A stretch of DNA of 64,000 bases, taken from assembly GCA_024752435.1 (NCBI GenBank), contig CP103024.1:1054001-1118000 (forward strand). Reading direction: 5' to 3'. This document shows, piece after piece, positions 63,401-64,000 of this stretch (position 1 is its first letter; every line of letters begins with the position of its first letter). A program made the position numbers and the translations under genes. The DNA is from Allantophomopsis cytisporea (lineage: Eukaryota; Ascomycota; Leotiomycetes; Phacidiales; Phacidiaceae). The notes below the pieces were generated by a model. That model ran no database searches, was not told the DNA's origin, and saw nothing but the letters and a program-made list of their open reading frames with translations.

Positions 63401-64000
63401 CTGTAGTCACGAGTGTGGATGGCCCATACACTAGTTCCAGCCTGGGGGTACTTCTTGGAAAATCGACCTTGAATTTCAGCAGCAATCTGGTTGACGAGAG
63501 CTTTTGTAGGAGCAACATAGACAAGAATGCTCTCGTTATCTGCTCTTAGAACCTGCTCCATTGCATAGAAAGAAATGAAGGTTTTACCAGCACTGGTAGG
63601 GGCAACAACAAAAACACTCTTGTTAGAATCAAGCTCGTCCAGAACTTTGCGCTGCCATCCATCAGGCTGGAATGGAACTCTGGCATCAGGCTTTGCATCT
63701 GTAGCGCGATCCATGTATGGTCCACAGTTGAGCAGTTGGAACTCTCTCTCACTCCCAACAATGCGTAGTAACTCCGGCTTTGTATTGGGGTACTGGAAGG
63801 TGAAAGAGAGCTTGCGGTCGATATCGGCTGCCGTCGACGCTTTTGAAATTTCCGCCGCCTCTGTGATGCCTAGGAGGAGTCCAATTTTCTTGAGATGAAG
63901 TCGAAGTTCCTTGATAACAGGGCGAGAAGAAAGTTCTCGTGCGACATTCCAGATTAATGCAACGACGTGATATCCTTCACTCTTCTTTCCAACATCACAG
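60436..64000 (-). CDS. DDX60-like Ski2-family DExH-box helicase (5' end outside window)
   Basis: Superfamily 2 RNA helicase of the Ski2/DDX60 branch. The frame is open to the window edge (last full codon at 63999), so the N-terminus is missing. Visible exons are 63999-62048 and 61996-60436 with a 51-nt intron (GTGAGT..ggaag) joining KYRQ-C-VEMLFRKGF; 1170 residues are seen. Motifs in order: Q-like FQPDGWQ, motif I APTSAGKT, motif Ia APTKALV, motif II DEVH, motif III SAT, an acidic Ser-rich insertion (about 540-580) between the RecA domains as in DDX60, motif IV-V GVHHAG..TGTLSLGINMP and motif VI QAAGRSGRRGFD. A long helical C-terminal domain ends in an acidic, Lys-rich tail. In mammals DDX60 is linked to antiviral RNA responses; the fungal role is not established. 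Confidence 0.93.

Overview
The window is nuclear DNA of a filamentous ascomycete. Genes have short introns (about 50-120 nt) with GT..AG ends, occur on both strands and never form operons, and they are separated by long AT-leaning spacers full of microsatellites. The gene content fits Pezizomycotina: a PSD2-type phosphatidylserine decarboxylase, an NsdD-class GATA factor and a coatomer epsilon subunit. The GATA factor looks most like the NSD/LTF1 type of Leotiomycetes (Botrytis/Sclerotinia group), so a helotialean is my best guess, made without any database search.

Layout. 0.1-2.1 kb: a CorA-like two-helix membrane protein. 2.3-5.6 kb: a divergent pair, an eight-exon GDP-L-fucose synthase (-) and a secretory-pathway protein of unknown function (+), sharing a 320-bp promoter region. 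5.6-8.4 kb: two poorly resolved genes. 8.8-9.8 kb: a dienelactone-hydrolase-family protein. 10.3-11.2 kb: free methionine-R-sulfoxide reductase with an ATG-only first exon and a 5-nt microexon. 12.1-15.8 kb: PSD2-type phosphatidylserine decarboxylase. 17.8-18.9 kb: a HAD phosphatase. 19-22 kb: spacer ending in an AT-rich island and a small frameshifted ORF. 22.9-24.8 kb: coatomer epsilon, convergent with a membrane-anchored protein resembling the deuterolysin propeptide. 24.8-29.7 kb: spacer with a strongly AT-rich, RIP-like island. 29.7-32.3 kb: a caspase-fold protein without its catalytic cysteine, fused to C2H2 zinc fingers. 32.3-51.1 kb: an 18.8-kb region with no supportable gene, increasingly rich in simple repeats, leading into the NsdD/LTF1-like GATA factor (51.1-52.5 kb). 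52.5-60.4 kb: another repeat-rich spacer. 60.4-64.0 kb: a DDX60-like Ski2-family helicase whose 5' end lies outside the window.

The genes are mostly unrelated housekeeping or regulatory functions. The local arrangements worth attention are the GDP-fucose synthase/secretory protein pair, the pseudo-caspase/zinc-finger fusion, and the very long repeat-laden upstream region of the GATA developmental regulator. Exon coordinates in the entries were worked out by hand from GT/AG sites, reading phase and family conservation; where I could not close the reading frame I say so.
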